NCBI GenBank assembly: GCA_963855995.1
Contig: OY979726.1
Location: 4,617,501-4,681,500, forward strand
Length of the DNA: 64,000 bases
From: Muricea muricata
Lineage: Eukaryota > Cnidaria > Anthozoa > Malacalcyonacea > Plexauridae
Reading direction: 5' to 3'
A model generated the notes under the pieces. The model made no database searches. It saw only the letters and a list, made by a program, of their open reading frames with translations, and was not told the origin of the DNA. Each line of letters begins with the position of its first letter. The first letter of the stretch is position 1. Of this stretch, positions 36,701 through 51,700 are shown piece after piece. Position numbers and translations under genes: made by a program.

Positions 36701-39700
36701 GCTTCGTATGCTGGTCGCAGTATCCGTGCCCTGAACAATTGTTCCTGCAAACTGAACGAGAAAATAAACAAATTTTTTAGGCACAGTTCACCGTACATAG
36801 TTCTTTACATTGATCGATTGATTAGATTCTTGCTCGAGTTAATGAGAAAAAATGCGAATTATTAGGAGCCATTTTTTGACTATATATATAGCCTGTAAAT
36901 CTGCCACCGTCCCAAGTACTAAATTTAAGAAAAAACTAAAATTAAGTATATACAACCGATTCAAGACATCCTGTAAGAAATTTGGAAAGGAAAAACCTTG
37001 TATATTACTGCATAATTTTGCAATTTAGAATTCAGGGAATAGTTATTAAATATAGCTGGCCGGTTAGTTGTTAATCTGTTTTTAACCTTAGAAATATTTC
37101 TTTAGAAATCTTGTCTGGATCAATAGTAGTTTTGGTTTCGGAAGTTTTCAAATGAACGAGCGCATGGAAACACATGTAGAAATCAAAACAGTGAACTAAA
37201 CATAAACTCCGGGTCATCGCTAACCTAGCTTTGAAAAATTTGCCCTTAGAAACTTGATAAGAAGGTGGAGCTCATGTTGGAGCTGTTCGGAATAAAGTTT
37301 GGTCCTCTAATGGATCTTTTAACGCATATGTCCAAGTGGTCACGGGGGGATGGGGACATTCTGGGAAGGTATAGGGAAACGCAGACTTCCCAGCTATCAA
37401 AGTCTTTACAACGATAGTTTTTTGTAAACATTTGAGACTGTCTTTACATGAGATGGCTAAATGTGAGCCAAGGGACTAGGATTTGTGCCTTGCAGCCTAA
37501 CCCTCAAATGATGATATTCAATCGTAATACTCTACCCATCTTGTCTGAAATACGCTTGAAAAACTATCAGAATTTATCTGCTACACCATATCAGAGAAAG
37601 CGCCGAACGCGACGGCAAAATGTGCCTCACATTTCAAGCGAAAACAAAAACTTACCGTAAGGTTCGACTTCAAGCATTCTGAATTCAAAAAAGTCGTCAC
37701 TAAGTTTATGTTTCAGCAAGTACGCGATTTCTTTGCCATCTCTTGCCTGCTTGATCAGGCTGTCTTTAACGTAGAATAACACGACCAAACTAAACAAATA
37801 AAACATTGCTGAGCAAAGAAGCATCTGTAAGATTTTTAGCCTGCAAGACTCACATTTTCTTCAGAAAACAACAAATGAAAATTTAAACGGAAAATGCAAT
37901 CGATTCTAAAACGAGTAATCGATATTTCCATAAGGGAAGCATCTATTCGACTTTTATCCTGCTACATATAAGCAGATTTACACACACGCATTAAAAATCA
38001 AAATTCTTTATATGCTAAGATGACATCCAACAACTACGAGTAATTTGTGAAGCCTATAAAAGGGCAGATATTCCCAACCAGTGTTTAAACGAGTGAAGTC
38101 AGTGACTCGAATACGAATCTCAATTTTCGACTCGTGTTTACGATGCAAAATGACTCGCCTTGAATTCGCCTAGCACATTTTTGCCTGAAATGTCCGTACG
38201 TTCAACGAACGTGCCTATTTCATTTAATTTAATCTATAATCTAGTACGACTCCAATAATTTAATAGGACTCGGTAGCAAATATCGATAATTTGATATTCT
38301 CCTAATTGAGCTTCATTGCGTTCATCAATTATTTTCAATATATGCAGATCTTGCTCAGCTATTCTCTTTCATGAACTTGAATTGAGAAGCGAAGTAAATT
38401 TGACTCGACGTGAGAGTGAAGCCAATAGTGACTCGATTCCACTTGACTGACTTTGCCAGTGACTTGAAGTGTCGATTTTTTTCTCGCCTCATTCGATTAA
38501 AAACTGGAATGGCTCGACTCGACTAGAATGGATTCGTTACAGCACTGTTCCCGACACCTCAGTCTACGCTATTCCACGTAATATAACGAGAATCTTGTTG
38601 CAAGGCTGAAAGCGCTATTAAAGACCATTAGATATCGCAAAGTGTTTTGTATCTTCGCACATATTTCCTCCCTAACAAAAGATTGGTGCTCATCGTCGAC
38701 GACAAGGGCTGACAAAAGACTAGTACACGACCAAAAGACTAGACGACCAGGTTTTAAATCACTCTCGTCCGGGCAATGGCAACAAAATGGTATCTCAAAA
38801 CAATCCTTGCCATATATTCAATCGAAAATCACAAATACCTTCAATACTTAAATCTCAAACTAAGTGTCTCGATATTGCTGCCTTTTATCATTTGGGACGG
38901 CTCTTTCCAAGCCACTAAACGATGTTTTTCAAACAATACCTCGACATGTGTGACAATGAATATCCACTACTCGTTCCGCAAGAATTTAAATTCTAGCTGT
39001 TTCGACGAAAATAGACTGATGGTTTTATCTTTCCCTGCGGTTTTCTTTCGTTTTTCTTATCAAATAAAACTGTCACATCCACAATTCAAGTTTGAAACAT
39101 TACAAGTGATAATATCAGCATTAAGTTAGCTTCATTACGCATGAAAGTCAAAACAACGGCACCCGAATGCCCACAACACACTTTTCTAGGAAATTTTATA
39201 ACATGATGATGCAAGGCCTTACAAGGCGATAAATCTTTAAAGCGCCAGTGCCTTCTTGTCTGCTTTCAAAAGCAATACATGCAGTTGTAAATGCAGTGGT
39301 GTACCAAGCCTGACAGTAAAGAGTTTGAGCATGACTACCAAGTACGAAGACGAAGATGTACTTCATGTTTTTATAACTTTTACATATCTACGGATAGCTC
39401 AGTTCATGACTAGTTTTAGCTCACTGTGGTTGCAAAACGTCTTCGTTGCGTTGCCTTAGTTGACAACGAAGATTTTGTGAATGGTTCGTCCTAGTAGAAC
39501 AAAGTTTGTCAGAAACGCCAAGGTGTAAGGCATGACAAATTATCAAGCCAACAAAGTGGGTTTAGGATTTCAAGCAATCAGACACCTTAAAGGCACAGTG
39601 CAACCTTTTAACCGATGTGATTTTACGTTCATTTAATTGAGAAAACTGAGAAAACAATCGGCATCGCTCAAAAAATCTGCCCATTCGCAGGTAGACTAAA

Positions 39701-42700
39701 GATGGCGGACATTTCTAAGAAGTTTTTGCGTATCTACCCAAAGGCCAAAACCGCCACCCGCCCACACTGAGCTTTGAATTATTTACAGATATACAATAAC
39801 AACTTATATCAAACCTGTTGCCACGTCCCGACGGCTGAATATGTTCAATCACGATGTCGGAGTCCAGCACATTCAGAGATACGGCAAGTTTTCTTACAAG
39901 TTGTCTCTGCGGAAAACAACAACCATTTTAAACAGGGTTGGTAGATTTTATAAAAACGTAAGCCAAACCATCACTAGTACCAGCAAAATAACAAAGAGAA
40001 CAAAAGGCAAATACAAAGGAAAACAATGAGGAGTGTTAAAAAAAAATAGCTAAGCTATGGCGGCAATCTACCAACCCTGAATTTAAAGATGATGCCCAGT
40101 AGGGAACAAACCCCTCGTGTACATGTTGTAAACAAAGGTAACTTTTGTCTGATTGGTTAGTTTTTACCATGACGTAATTGTCTGGTTGCTAGTGAAATTA
40201 CAAGATGGCCGCAGGTCGAAGGAAATGAATTGTGTGCGTTCTTGCGAACTACTTTTAGAACACTGCGAATATTATTGTACATTTGAAAAATACGATTCAC
40301 TGAATATCTGTCATTTGCCTGGTTTGCTACGCTCAAAAGATTCAATACAAAATTGGTTACGAAAGATGCGAAACTTTGACAATGTTTATATACTCGTGCG
40401 GCCTATGCGTATCATCTTTAACCATCTTAAACAAACGCATCAGGACTACTTATCCCATCGTACAATGGATATAACTTCCTGGATATAAACAACCTGCTTC
40501 AAGAGGTTGATAGAAAGAACATCGTAAAAACCTGTCTGATAGGTTTTTTAAAAAAATGACGATGCTAATTCGGAATTTTACCAAACAAGACTCATTATGA
40601 CAGTAGTGGACTTTACGACCACACTCTGGAAGACTGAACGTTTTGAAAATTTGGGTTTTTTGGTTCAAAATGTATTATAATAGTAATTGTATTTTAAGTA
40701 GTCTTTTTACTATTGTAAATTTTTAGTACTGATGAAGTTTAACCGTTAGTCTAGGAATTGTAAATGAGTTTGTCTGCACTTCATTTAGGACAGATCATCT
40801 CAACTGTTTTAGAGTAAGTTGACCATGGCGGTCAACATGGTAACGCTGTCCAGTGGCGGATCAAGCGTAAGTCAAAATAAATTACCACAGCTCATTCTAG
40901 GATATATTTACATTTTAAAATACCTTCAAAGCAACTTCATTGGTTAGATTTTATTCTTTTGAAATTCATAACCTATGACATTGTTATTCTTGGGTTTCAC
41001 TGGAACCTTTTTCAGTAATTCTGAGTGGGGGTCAACCCAAAATGTATTGATGATTGTACTGCACTGGAGCAAGCAAATCTCACGAAATTGTACACATTTG
41101 CTGCCAAACACAAGGTCAACACATACAGTGAAAATTTTTTTCAGTCTGATGACAGTGCATCGATTTGGAGTTGGACCCCAGTGAAATTTATGACGTCACG
41201 TGAAACCCAAGAATAAAGTTATTTTGAATTTAAAATTGAGCTGCTATAAATTATTTTGACTTACCCTGGATCCGCGACTGACGCTGTCCGAACCCGAATC
41301 CGGGACGAAACGTCCGAAACTGACCACACCCAAATATGACGTTCAAGTGCTATCTGCTAAACCATAAAAGTTTTGGCTTATCTGAGGTGCTGATATGGTT
41401 CAGAGATGGTGCTTTTAGGGATGGTCATCGGGAGGTGTGATAGGCCTAGGACTAATATTTCACAAAAAAATGTCCTCACAACAATCATGGCGAAATGTCA
41501 ATTTTGGGTTCAGAGTTTCAAATAAACAGCGGTGGACCTACATTACCTTTTTTTCCTAAATCTTTTTTAAAGAAAAATAATTGGTATTTGTTTAAATATA
41601 TTTTCATTATTTTGGTGCAAATTTTTGTGATCGAAATAATAATTTGAAATGTTCTACCTCTCCGCAAATGGACGTATTTGGCCAAATCCGCTACTTCACT
41701 CCCCAGTTTATCACCGATATTCGTTGAAATCCTTCCAATTATGCAACTCAGCTCAGACGGTAGAAAGCACATACAATGCAATATGTTTTGGATCTTCGCG
41801 AAAACTTCCACTCCCCCCTGTCACGGCCAAAATACATTGCCCACGCGAGACTTGCACAAAATATTTTGACAGACTTACAAACACAATTTGCAAGGGTGGT
41901 AAAATGCTGCGTTTTACACATTTTAGTTATATTTTCTTTTCATATCCTTGATAAATGGTTAAATTTGTTATTGTTGCAGTCGAATTGGCTTGGATGGAAA
42001 TATAACAAGGCTGAATTGTTGACAACCACATTGCAGTATACAATGCCGCCGGATTTGGACAAAGTTAAGGTCTTATCTTGTCAATGGTTAAACAGCTAGA
42101 ATCTACTTGAAACCTGGTTACAACATGATTAATATATTTTCGATATGATTATGTCTGAGCTGAGTTGCATAGCTGGAAAAATTTCTACGAATATCGGTGA
42201 TAAACAGGGCAGTAAGGTAACGGATTTGGCCAAATACGTCCATTTGCAAGAGGTAGGACATTTCAAATTATTATTTCGGTTACAAAATCTTAACTACAGT
42301 ACACCGAAATAGTGATAATATATTTAAATAAATACCAATTATGTTTCTATAAAAAGATTTAAGAAAAACAGAAATGTAGGTCCACTGCTGTTTATTTGAA
42401 GCTTTATGTCCTAAACTGACATTTCGCCATGATTGTTGTAAGGACGTTTTCTTGTAAAAACTGGGCCTATCACACCTCCCAATGACCATCTTTAAAAGCA
42501 CATCTCTGAACCATATTAGCACCTCAGGTAAGCCAAAACGTTTATTGTTTGGTAAATAGCACTATGGTGAAAGTGTCGTATACGGCCCGTGGGTGTGGTC
42601 AGTTTCGGTTGGTTCGTCCCGGATTCGGGTCCGGGCAGCGTTACCATGTTGACCGCCATGGTCAACTTATTCTAAAAGAGTTGAGATTATCTGCCCTAAA

Positions 42701-45700
42701 TGAAGTGGATACAAACTCATATACAGGTCCTAGACTACGTACAGGATTACAACACCGGTCATTTTAATAAGATATGTCCAAAAACCTTTACCAGCAGACA
42801 ATTCGATAAAATGAAGCACAAAATATACTCCAAATAGTAACATCTTGTAAACTCAAGATATGAGCTATTGAAACAAGATTGTGTTTATCTTGTTTCAATA
42901 GCTCATATCTTGAGTTTACAAGATGTTACTATTCGGAGTATGTTTTGTGCTTTATTAATAAGAAATAATAATGGCGAACAATACTGTGAGCAAAGTTAGT
43001 AAGGTGGAACAATGTAGGCAGCACAAAACGCTGTTTAATGCTGTTGATCTGCTGGCTCAATTTTTTTTGCTGTGATATAGATAGATATACCTTATTTTCT
43101 TCTGTAAAAGACGTGACGTCCACATCAAGATACAATTCAACCAAACTTGGACTATTCTCATCTGCATTAAAAAAAAACAACGAGTCTGCATTTTCTACTT
43201 CATAATTAGTCACCGAAAGCGAGGTTCACAAGCTGTTTCATCTTGTTGACAGCTTCTAACAAGCTTGACGGGAATATCAGATTTGTTACAAAGTTGTCCT
43301 AACATTTCTGACACAGACCTGTTGTACAACACAAGGCTGTAACAATATTGTTTCTTCACGACCGCATTAGTCTTGTTGGAACAACCTTGTAACCGTCTGA
43401 TAGTCCCGTGCAAGTGGTTGGAACAATTAGGGCGAACACAACTTGTCGTCAGCTTGGTGCAAGTCGTGGATTTTACCGACTTGATGCAAGTTGGTCATGA
43501 AGTTGCGTCATGCCCGTTGGCTCTGAAATTTTATCCAACTCGGTATTTGAAAACTTGTTGCAAGACCTTGTAACAACTTCCATCAAACTTGTGGACAAAA
43601 AGTCCTGACAATCAACTTGCAACAAGCCTGTTGACAACTTGTAGCAGACTTGTAATAAACTGAAGCCGGAGCAAGAGATACGAAAGGAACCCGATATCGC
43701 AGGTAAAGTAGTACCTTGGTAAAGCTCTGCGGGATAGCAAGCGTGTAGCGCTCTTAAAATCTGCGACATTTCCTTAGATTTATCCTCTTTCTACGGGGGC
43801 GTCGGATAAGTCATAATGAGGAGATTATGAACTATTTTCAAAAGTTGTTGTCTCATTCCCAACAATTTTCCTCTTATACAAACGAGGGTATAGAAACCAA
43901 CACCCACCTTCTTTTACGAATATTTTCGCGTCATCATAAGAGACAAGACTTTTGCCGTCGGTTACAGTCAATCGGAATTTATAAACACCTTTGACAAGAT
44001 TTGATAATCTTAGGATTGGCTGATGATCACTCCCACTGATTACGTCCTATAGAAAGACAGAATACAAGATTAAGGCGACTTCACACTGTGCGGGGTGGCC
44101 CTAATTTGATTTTCATATAATAGAAAAACTAGGTCTGGTTATTGCAGCCAAATAAATTGCATTTTATCTGCGAAGATCTAGCCTTTAAATTTTGATATAT
44201 TACACTAGCTGGGAATATTTGCTGAAATACCTAAGTTGTAAACAGAGCGAGCATTTCCGGGAATATGATAAAATTTTGCAAAGGAAAGAAATGGCCTGTT
44301 ATGTTTATCTACTTATACACTTTATACTCTACTTATCTCAGTTATTATTTTGACATTAGCGCAGAGCATATCAGACACAGGTATTTTAATCGAATTTCTC
44401 CCTAGTTTTTTAAGTGCTTTTTTGGCGTTAACCCCGGTTTAAAATCAAATCCACTGGCTTAGTTTCAGTACTTCTACACATCAGTATAATTCAAACTTGA
44501 AGGCCTACAAGTACAATTCATCCAGAAGAGGTTTTCGACGAAATATTTCGAAAGTTATAAACAACCTGCAAGGGGGGGGATTTATTTTCGTAATTTTTAC
44601 TGATTTACAACTAAGAAAACCTACCCCAGCTGCCGGACTTTTAATATCTCTGCTCCAAGAATACGAAACAATTCCATAGTCATCAGTTGAACCTGAGCCG
44701 TCCAGGGCAGCGGCACGATTTGGAAGCTTCACGTAAACATCCGGGCCAGCGTTGGCCTCGGGAGCTTTGTTACCATCTAGAGCAATAAATATATAGTTCG
44801 AAATAAATATATAAATTATCTATAACACTACACGGGGCATCGAAGGTAAAAATTTTAGAACCCAGCTATTGGGGGGTGGGGGGGGGGTGTGTGCAAATTT
44901 GGGTCACTCCCAGTTGTTCACTCAATCACGATTAAACTTGACCAAAGGCAAATATCGTTTTGGATCGTTTGAAATACTAATATATCTCGAAAAGTAAATG
45001 ACCACAAAGGTGTAAGATTTTGCATAAAACATAAAAAAATCCTTCAAATAAAATAATCATATTGTCACATCGCTTGCTGTAGTTGCAACGAAAATGTTGA
45101 TGAAATATTGTATCCAATTGATTTCCTAAAGTTTTTAAATTAATTTGATAGAAAATTAATCATCCTCCAGGTTTCCGGTTCCGGCAGGCCAGTTAGTTAA
45201 TTATATTTCACTTTAGAACGTATTGACCAATGGCAAAGAAAGTTGGTCAATTTTCTATCAAATGAATTCGCAATTTCACAATTGAGAGTCGCAAAACATC
45301 TGTGATTGTTTCAAAATGACATTGCAAAAGGACACGAAACTTTAAAAGTCAAAATTGGAGCAATAAGATATAAAAGATGCTTCGCTATCTCTCGAGAAAA
45401 CACTCAAAGGTTGTTTACACTATTCGTTCAATGTCTCATGACTGCTGCTCTCTACTACACTGTCCTTCCAAACAATCCATGCATGCTTTGCGGCGTACAT
45501 TAGGAAATTCTAATTCATATCAGTGTTTGTTTCTGTGGAACACCATAGCACTATATTAAGTATACTGATGCACAGTGCCTACCTTTTTTCACGTTAACTG
45601 AAACACTGTCTGTCCCAGTTAGACCCTTACCATCCGTCACCGTCAATTTAAACACGTAATGTCCCTCCTTTAAGTGAGACAGATTTAGAATCATTTTGTC

Positions 45701-48700
45701 ACCGCCAGACATCACAACCGAGGAGGGGCCGCTAGAAAAAAGTACATAAATTTATCGGGAAATTCAACGTTTTAAACAACACTTTTTGAAGTATAAATAA
45801 AAACCTTTATTACAATAACTTTAGCTAGCATTGCGACGTATTTTGCGGGCTAAAATAAACAAATCAGCGGGCTAAAATATATTTTAGCCCGCTGACGTAA
45901 TAGCCAATGAATAAATAGTCGGAAGCCATTTAAGTGTAGTTGCTTTTTTGAAAAATATAGTCAAAGTTAAACGTTAAAAGGCCTTTAAACTTATTATAAT
46001 TGTAATAGAGTTGATGTTCTTGGGCATAAATATGTTTTTGGCCCTCCTCAGAGCTCATTTTAACCCTCGCTACGCTCGGGCTAAAATGATTCTGAGTCGG
46101 GCCAAAAACATATTTATGCCCGCGAACGTCAACTCTATTGTTGTATTATATAGACTGCTATCGAATATTAAGTATTCTGTAATCTGATTGGCTTGTTACT
46201 AGTAGGATATTAGCTCATATCCTACTAGTAGAGAAAACAAGATGGCGGCCGAAAGCTTTCCGATCGCAAAAAATCTTGTTTTGAGCATTTTGGCAGCCTT
46301 TCCTGGCCATACATACAACACACAAACTTAAAGTTTTTGAAGGTTAGTACCTGATTTAAATCTCACCTAAACAAGTATAGAATACAGTTTTTTACGAATT
46401 AATATTGAATAAGTCTCCCGAAAGCTGGAAAAGAGCTATCAGCTCATATACGACTCGAGTGCGTAGAATAGCTGTTAATTATTTCTCTGTTGTAACTAGA
46501 TAAAAACAGCCGATATTTACAGGGAGGCTTGGCAACATTGCCAACTTTATGTTTCATAAATTACTTTTAACTGTATTTCTGACAATAAAAAGTGATATTA
46601 TTGCTTATTATGTCACTTATTTGATATTTTTTTCGAGACACACTGTATTGGAGGACAGGTTCGCGGCTGACGTCAATTTAGCGGCAAGCCAATTGCGGAC
46701 ATTTCAAAATTTTTAGCAACAAATGGCGTTCTTTCTTTCGTATACATAGATCATGATCATGTATAATGGCGTGCGAAAATCTTTTCACCGCACTGCAAAA
46801 CTTAATTCTTATGTATATAAAACAAATAGATGATTTTCCGTTGCCGGTTCAGTTATGGTTACGCAGTAGACCTCGTGACCTTGTAAGATGATTAGTGTCT
46901 CGGCCACATTTAAATTTCTGTCCTTACCACGTTATGACGTCACACCGTGTATCAATAATTTACTGAACAGACAACAGCAAAATGTTATCTGTTTGATAAA
47001 TAAGCTACATGTGAAACATTGTCTACTTATACGCATTGTTCAACATCATCAACAGTCGAAGACCAGTCAATGCCAAGAAAGGCGAAAGACAGTCGGTGTG
47101 AGAAAGACTGAGAACATCACACGTGTATACATAAATAAAATACCATTAGGTAATTCGAGCGAAGTACACTGTAAAGTAGAGTACTTACTCGATTTTTTCC
47201 CATTTGTAACTGACTATTCCCTGGTCGTCGCTGCTCTCTTGAGCACTCAATTTTGTACTGTCATCTGGAAATACTAAGTCTTTGTCATCCCCGGCTTTCG
47301 CTATCGGAGGGGAGTTCTTCTCCGGTCGTACTACCACCGTCACTTTAGACTCGGAACTTTGACCGCTCGAGTCGGTCACCTTCAGCGTGAAAGAATAGTC
47401 ACCCACGATCATGTTGGATACATGAAGTATCGGGCCTGTACTACCCTGTTGGAATAAACGTTGGAGATACACGTTACTCGGTTTTATCTGAATTATGTTT
47501 ATTGATAAAATAAAAGGATCGCGAATAATACATTATCAATTACCTGAAGGTCGCAAGCAGGACTTAAAGGGCTTTTGCTCCATTCATAACTTTTAATTCC
47601 CTAGAAAACGCAGAGTTATCTAATATTATATAACTTTATAATACAATAAGTGAGCGTTGGTTAATTAAGAAGCTAGTCATTATAATTGCAGAAACACGGA
47701 AAGTTTCGGGAATTTAAACTTAAACGTAAACAAAACCGTTTTACAGAAATATAGTCAATTCTACGAAATCAATATAATACAACATCAGACAACAGTTGAA
47801 TACAATATGGCAGAGTTTAGCACAATATTCTATGACACAATACAGTAAGATGTGAAATGCAAAGTATCCTGCGTACAGACATTAGTTAGCCACCTAGTTA
47901 CAGCACAGCAAAGCACGGCACGGCACAACACAGCACAGCACGGCACGGCTTCTCACAAAGAAAAACGGGTTCAAGTTGGTTTACAAAGCACAATAATAGA
48001 CTTACATGATCATCAGTACTTCCATTTCCATACAAAGTGACAAAATTCTCCGGCAGCGTGATAACGACATCGTTCCCAGCTCTCGCCACAGGAGGATAAT
48101 CTTTTTCTACACAAAATCATATTATAGATCATGTAACACTGCAGTACGTAGGATAATGTCGTTTTATACGTTGACAGTTTGTTCCAAACTTGTTCCAACA
48201 ACTTATTTGCAGATCTAAGCGCATATAAGCTTCAATTATCAATAAGCAATTCTAATTAATTTTAAAATATAGTAGTTTTATTTCGAAAAGTCTTACCTGC
48301 ATTTACAGTAACAGTGGCAGTAGTCGAGTCAGTTTCTTCATCTTCGTCTTTAACAGTTAACCTATAAACAGACGAATAAAAACATTACAATGGCGTTAAA
48401 GCTCGCTTGTAAAAACAATCAATGTCTCTTACTCTCGATTTCAATTTGCTTTGAAAAAAATACTTTGAATTTTCGTCTGTAAATTTGAAATATTTATTGC
48501 AACGATTTATTACAATTCAATCTGAACTTCATTCCCAGTATTCGCGATGAAAGAACAGGGAACTTTTGGGAACTTTGCAACGAACTTTCCAAACTTACAA
48601 ACGAGCATTCGAAGTCATGCATTTTTTAAAAGAAAATTGAAATCAAAAGTAAGAATTAATTTTTATATTTAACTACCGAAGGCATAGGTACGTGTGCAAC

Positions 48701-51700
48701 AAACCTTGAGAGGTCATACATGTTCTTTCAGCATTGAGCAGTATTTTGTTAGCTACGTTTTTCAATGCTGTAAACATTATTGTTCAGCATTGTTGAGCCT
48801 GAATTACCTGCAAACAGGTGGTACAATGCTCAACAATACTGTTGACAACATTAAATGATGCTCACAGCAAAACATTCTATGAATGAAGTAAAGGACATAG
48901 AGACAGAATGGAAAAAAAAGAAGACATGGGCAGTATGTGAGAGGAAAGGAAGGTATTGACTGGGATAAGAGTAGTATTGTCAATAACATGTTACACACAT
49001 TGACCTGTATAATACTGGATCACGCATTCATTGACATCCAGTGAGACAAACGGAAATGACGAGTTTGGAGCACCAAGATGGCGGTCAATCAGCATTTTCA
49101 ATATCTATATAAACCCCCCTATTTTAAGGAAATTTACGGAGATTGAAAACTGTGCTTAAAGGATTACTCTTACACCCGCAAAGAACACTGGACCTGGAGT
49201 ACCAAGATGGCGGCGATGAACTTCAAAATTTAATTATGAACGCATGATTCAGTATTATCCAGATCAACGGTTATACACTGCACCGTAAAGTCGATGATTC
49301 ATTTAAAGCGAAATGTTAAAGTACGCTACAGTACATGTGCAACATCATAAATTTTTTTCTCATAAGTAGAACTGCATCATATACGTGTATTTCAAATTTT
49401 AAGAACTTAAAATAAATATCGCCTGTAATGAGCATTCGTCTCTTAATAATTGTTTTTAGTATAATTTCTTTAGTAAATAATGATTTTAAAGCATTTTGAT
49501 TGGTTGCCTGTTAGTTGGCATTTTTTCAAAATGGCCGCCAATGAGAGTCGTTTTGGTGTACTATACTTTTGCCAAAATTAGCAAATGCAGAAAAATTGCA
49601 TTAATATAAACTCAAAGTAAACAAACAAACTTTGATGTTAAACTATCTTAAGGTAAAAGATCGTCTGCAAATACCTTATTAAATACTTTTTTCACTATTT
49701 AAAAATTACAAGTAAACTTTAGTCTTTACTTAGAAATTTTCAGAGGTAAACTGTATTCATAAAAGACGACAGTGCATTTTATACACGTAAATTTTACTAA
49801 AGAAATTATACTAATACAATTATTCGCCTCAGGCTTAGTGATTATGGTAAATATTCACCTCGACTTCGTCTCGGTGAATATTCACCAATAATCACTTAGC
49901 CTTCGGCGAATAATTGTTAAATATTATACTTTACAGATCACCCTATGAATTTCGCTACTTACTTGTAAGTATACACCCCAGGTAACAGAGACTTGAGCTG
50001 TAATACTGGCGAATCCACTCCAGATTTTATAATCTTGTTCTTTTCTGTAAGCGGACCTTTCAGTTCTTGCCATTTGTACTCAACGATCTTGTCATCATCA
50101 GAACTCTCTGGAAAAACAAATGGCTCGAGTAAGAACTATAAAGCCTAAATCTAAAATGGCATATCAATACAAATAATACAGGGTGTCCCCAAAAACGTCA
50201 CTTTAACGTAAGCTTGTCGGCAAAATGAAAATGGTGTAATCTCATTCTCAGCCGTGACCTGAAAACAACCATGATGACAAAAAAACGAAATAGCGTACGT
50301 TATGTGCAACTTTTTCCAAAATTTAATACTTGAAATCTATCCTGGGATTGGATCGTTTTCGAAGCGTAAATAAAAACTTTTAATTTGCCGTTGTATGTAA
50401 GCGAAAGCTGCACATATATACAGAGAGGTTGAGCAACATTGCCAACTTCTTGTTTTATCCATTCTTTTAACTACATTTCAATTCAAGTGATTTTCTTCCC
50501 TATTTTATCACAGTGACACTCATTCTGGTTTATACACTGTAGAGAACAGTATCTTGTGGCCTTTACTAATAAGAAGATAAGTCTGTTACTTTTTATTTCT
50601 TGAATTCATTTACTATCCATAGTATATTCTATATATTTTTTTCTCAAACTCATTATAATTCATGCTCAAAACACAAAGGAAATCACCACCATATCGTTGT
50701 CTTGATACCACGGTAATAAACGTCCAAAAATTAACTCAACTTTCGCGTTGAATTTCTCGCTAAATACAAGTTCGTTTGAGAAGCAATATAATAAACTCGA
50801 AATTGTTTGTTACTGGCATCCAAAACACCTCAAAGTGTGTGTAAAAAACTCGACTAGCGCCTCGTTTTTCAACATACTTTTCGGTGTTTTATACGCCAGT
50901 AATAAACGCTTTCTCGTTTATTATATATTACATAATCACTAAACATAAGAGTTCTACAATTACAATAACTCACAAAATTTTAAACTATGTTCTATATATT
51001 ATCGAGAAAGTCATTCAATTCAACCTGTTGATAAATCCTATCATAATGATCTACTTACTTGATCCGTCCAAAACCACTTCATTCGTCGGAAGAGTAATGG
51101 ATTGTTCTTTAGGAGAGATATCGGCTCTCGGTGGTTTGTTAACACGTTTTGCTAAAATGTAAAATTATCGATTGGGGGTTATAATATCTTTGAAACAGTA
51201 TGGAGTTATTGGGTCGTGAAATTGAGTTTTTCACTAACAGCAAGTTCATGTTAAAATTGAAAATATCTGAATGCAATGTGATCCATCTATGGTAATTTAT
51301 TTCATTTTTAAACTGTCATGAAATATAGGAAGGGAGCGGTAATTTTATCATTCTAAATATAAACAGACAAATCCTCAGAATAGCTGATAGAATGTCATAA
51401 CGTCATACGTACGTAAAAAATAGACAAAATGCTTAGAAAATTCACGGGCATGTCATCACTGCAACAAAGAAAGCTTTCCCCGCTATATTTTTTCATCGTG
51501 ACTTTACTGTAACCAGTCCATTACATGGAGATTTAAGATGCAGTTACTATTGATGAAAGGTTGTATAAAGCCTTCTGCGCCCGAGAGATATTGGCTGAGC
51601 AAAAGATACTTGTGCCTGTTAACTCAGCCGATAGTTCACCATGTGAGGGTAGATTTTAATGAGTTTTATGCCTCATGCAACCATTTGTCTCACATAAAAC

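Noticed and set aside
37240..37430. Plus-strand frame resembling a gene fragment
   Set aside because: No start, no family motif and no splice continuity. It lies in an intron of the minus-strand gene.
40153..40488. 111-codon open frame following a YY1-like site
   Set aside because: No family motif, no splice partners found, and it lies in an intron of the minus-strand gene. It might be a gene fragment, but I cannot support it.
41776..42099. 107-codon open frame in the spacer of the inverted-repeat element
   Set aside because: No transposase signature such as a DDE or hAT dimerisation motif. The composition is compatible with chance.
46888..47277. 129-codon plus-strand open frame
   Set aside because: It overlaps exon L on the other strand and has no motif. 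It is a shadow of the coding exon.
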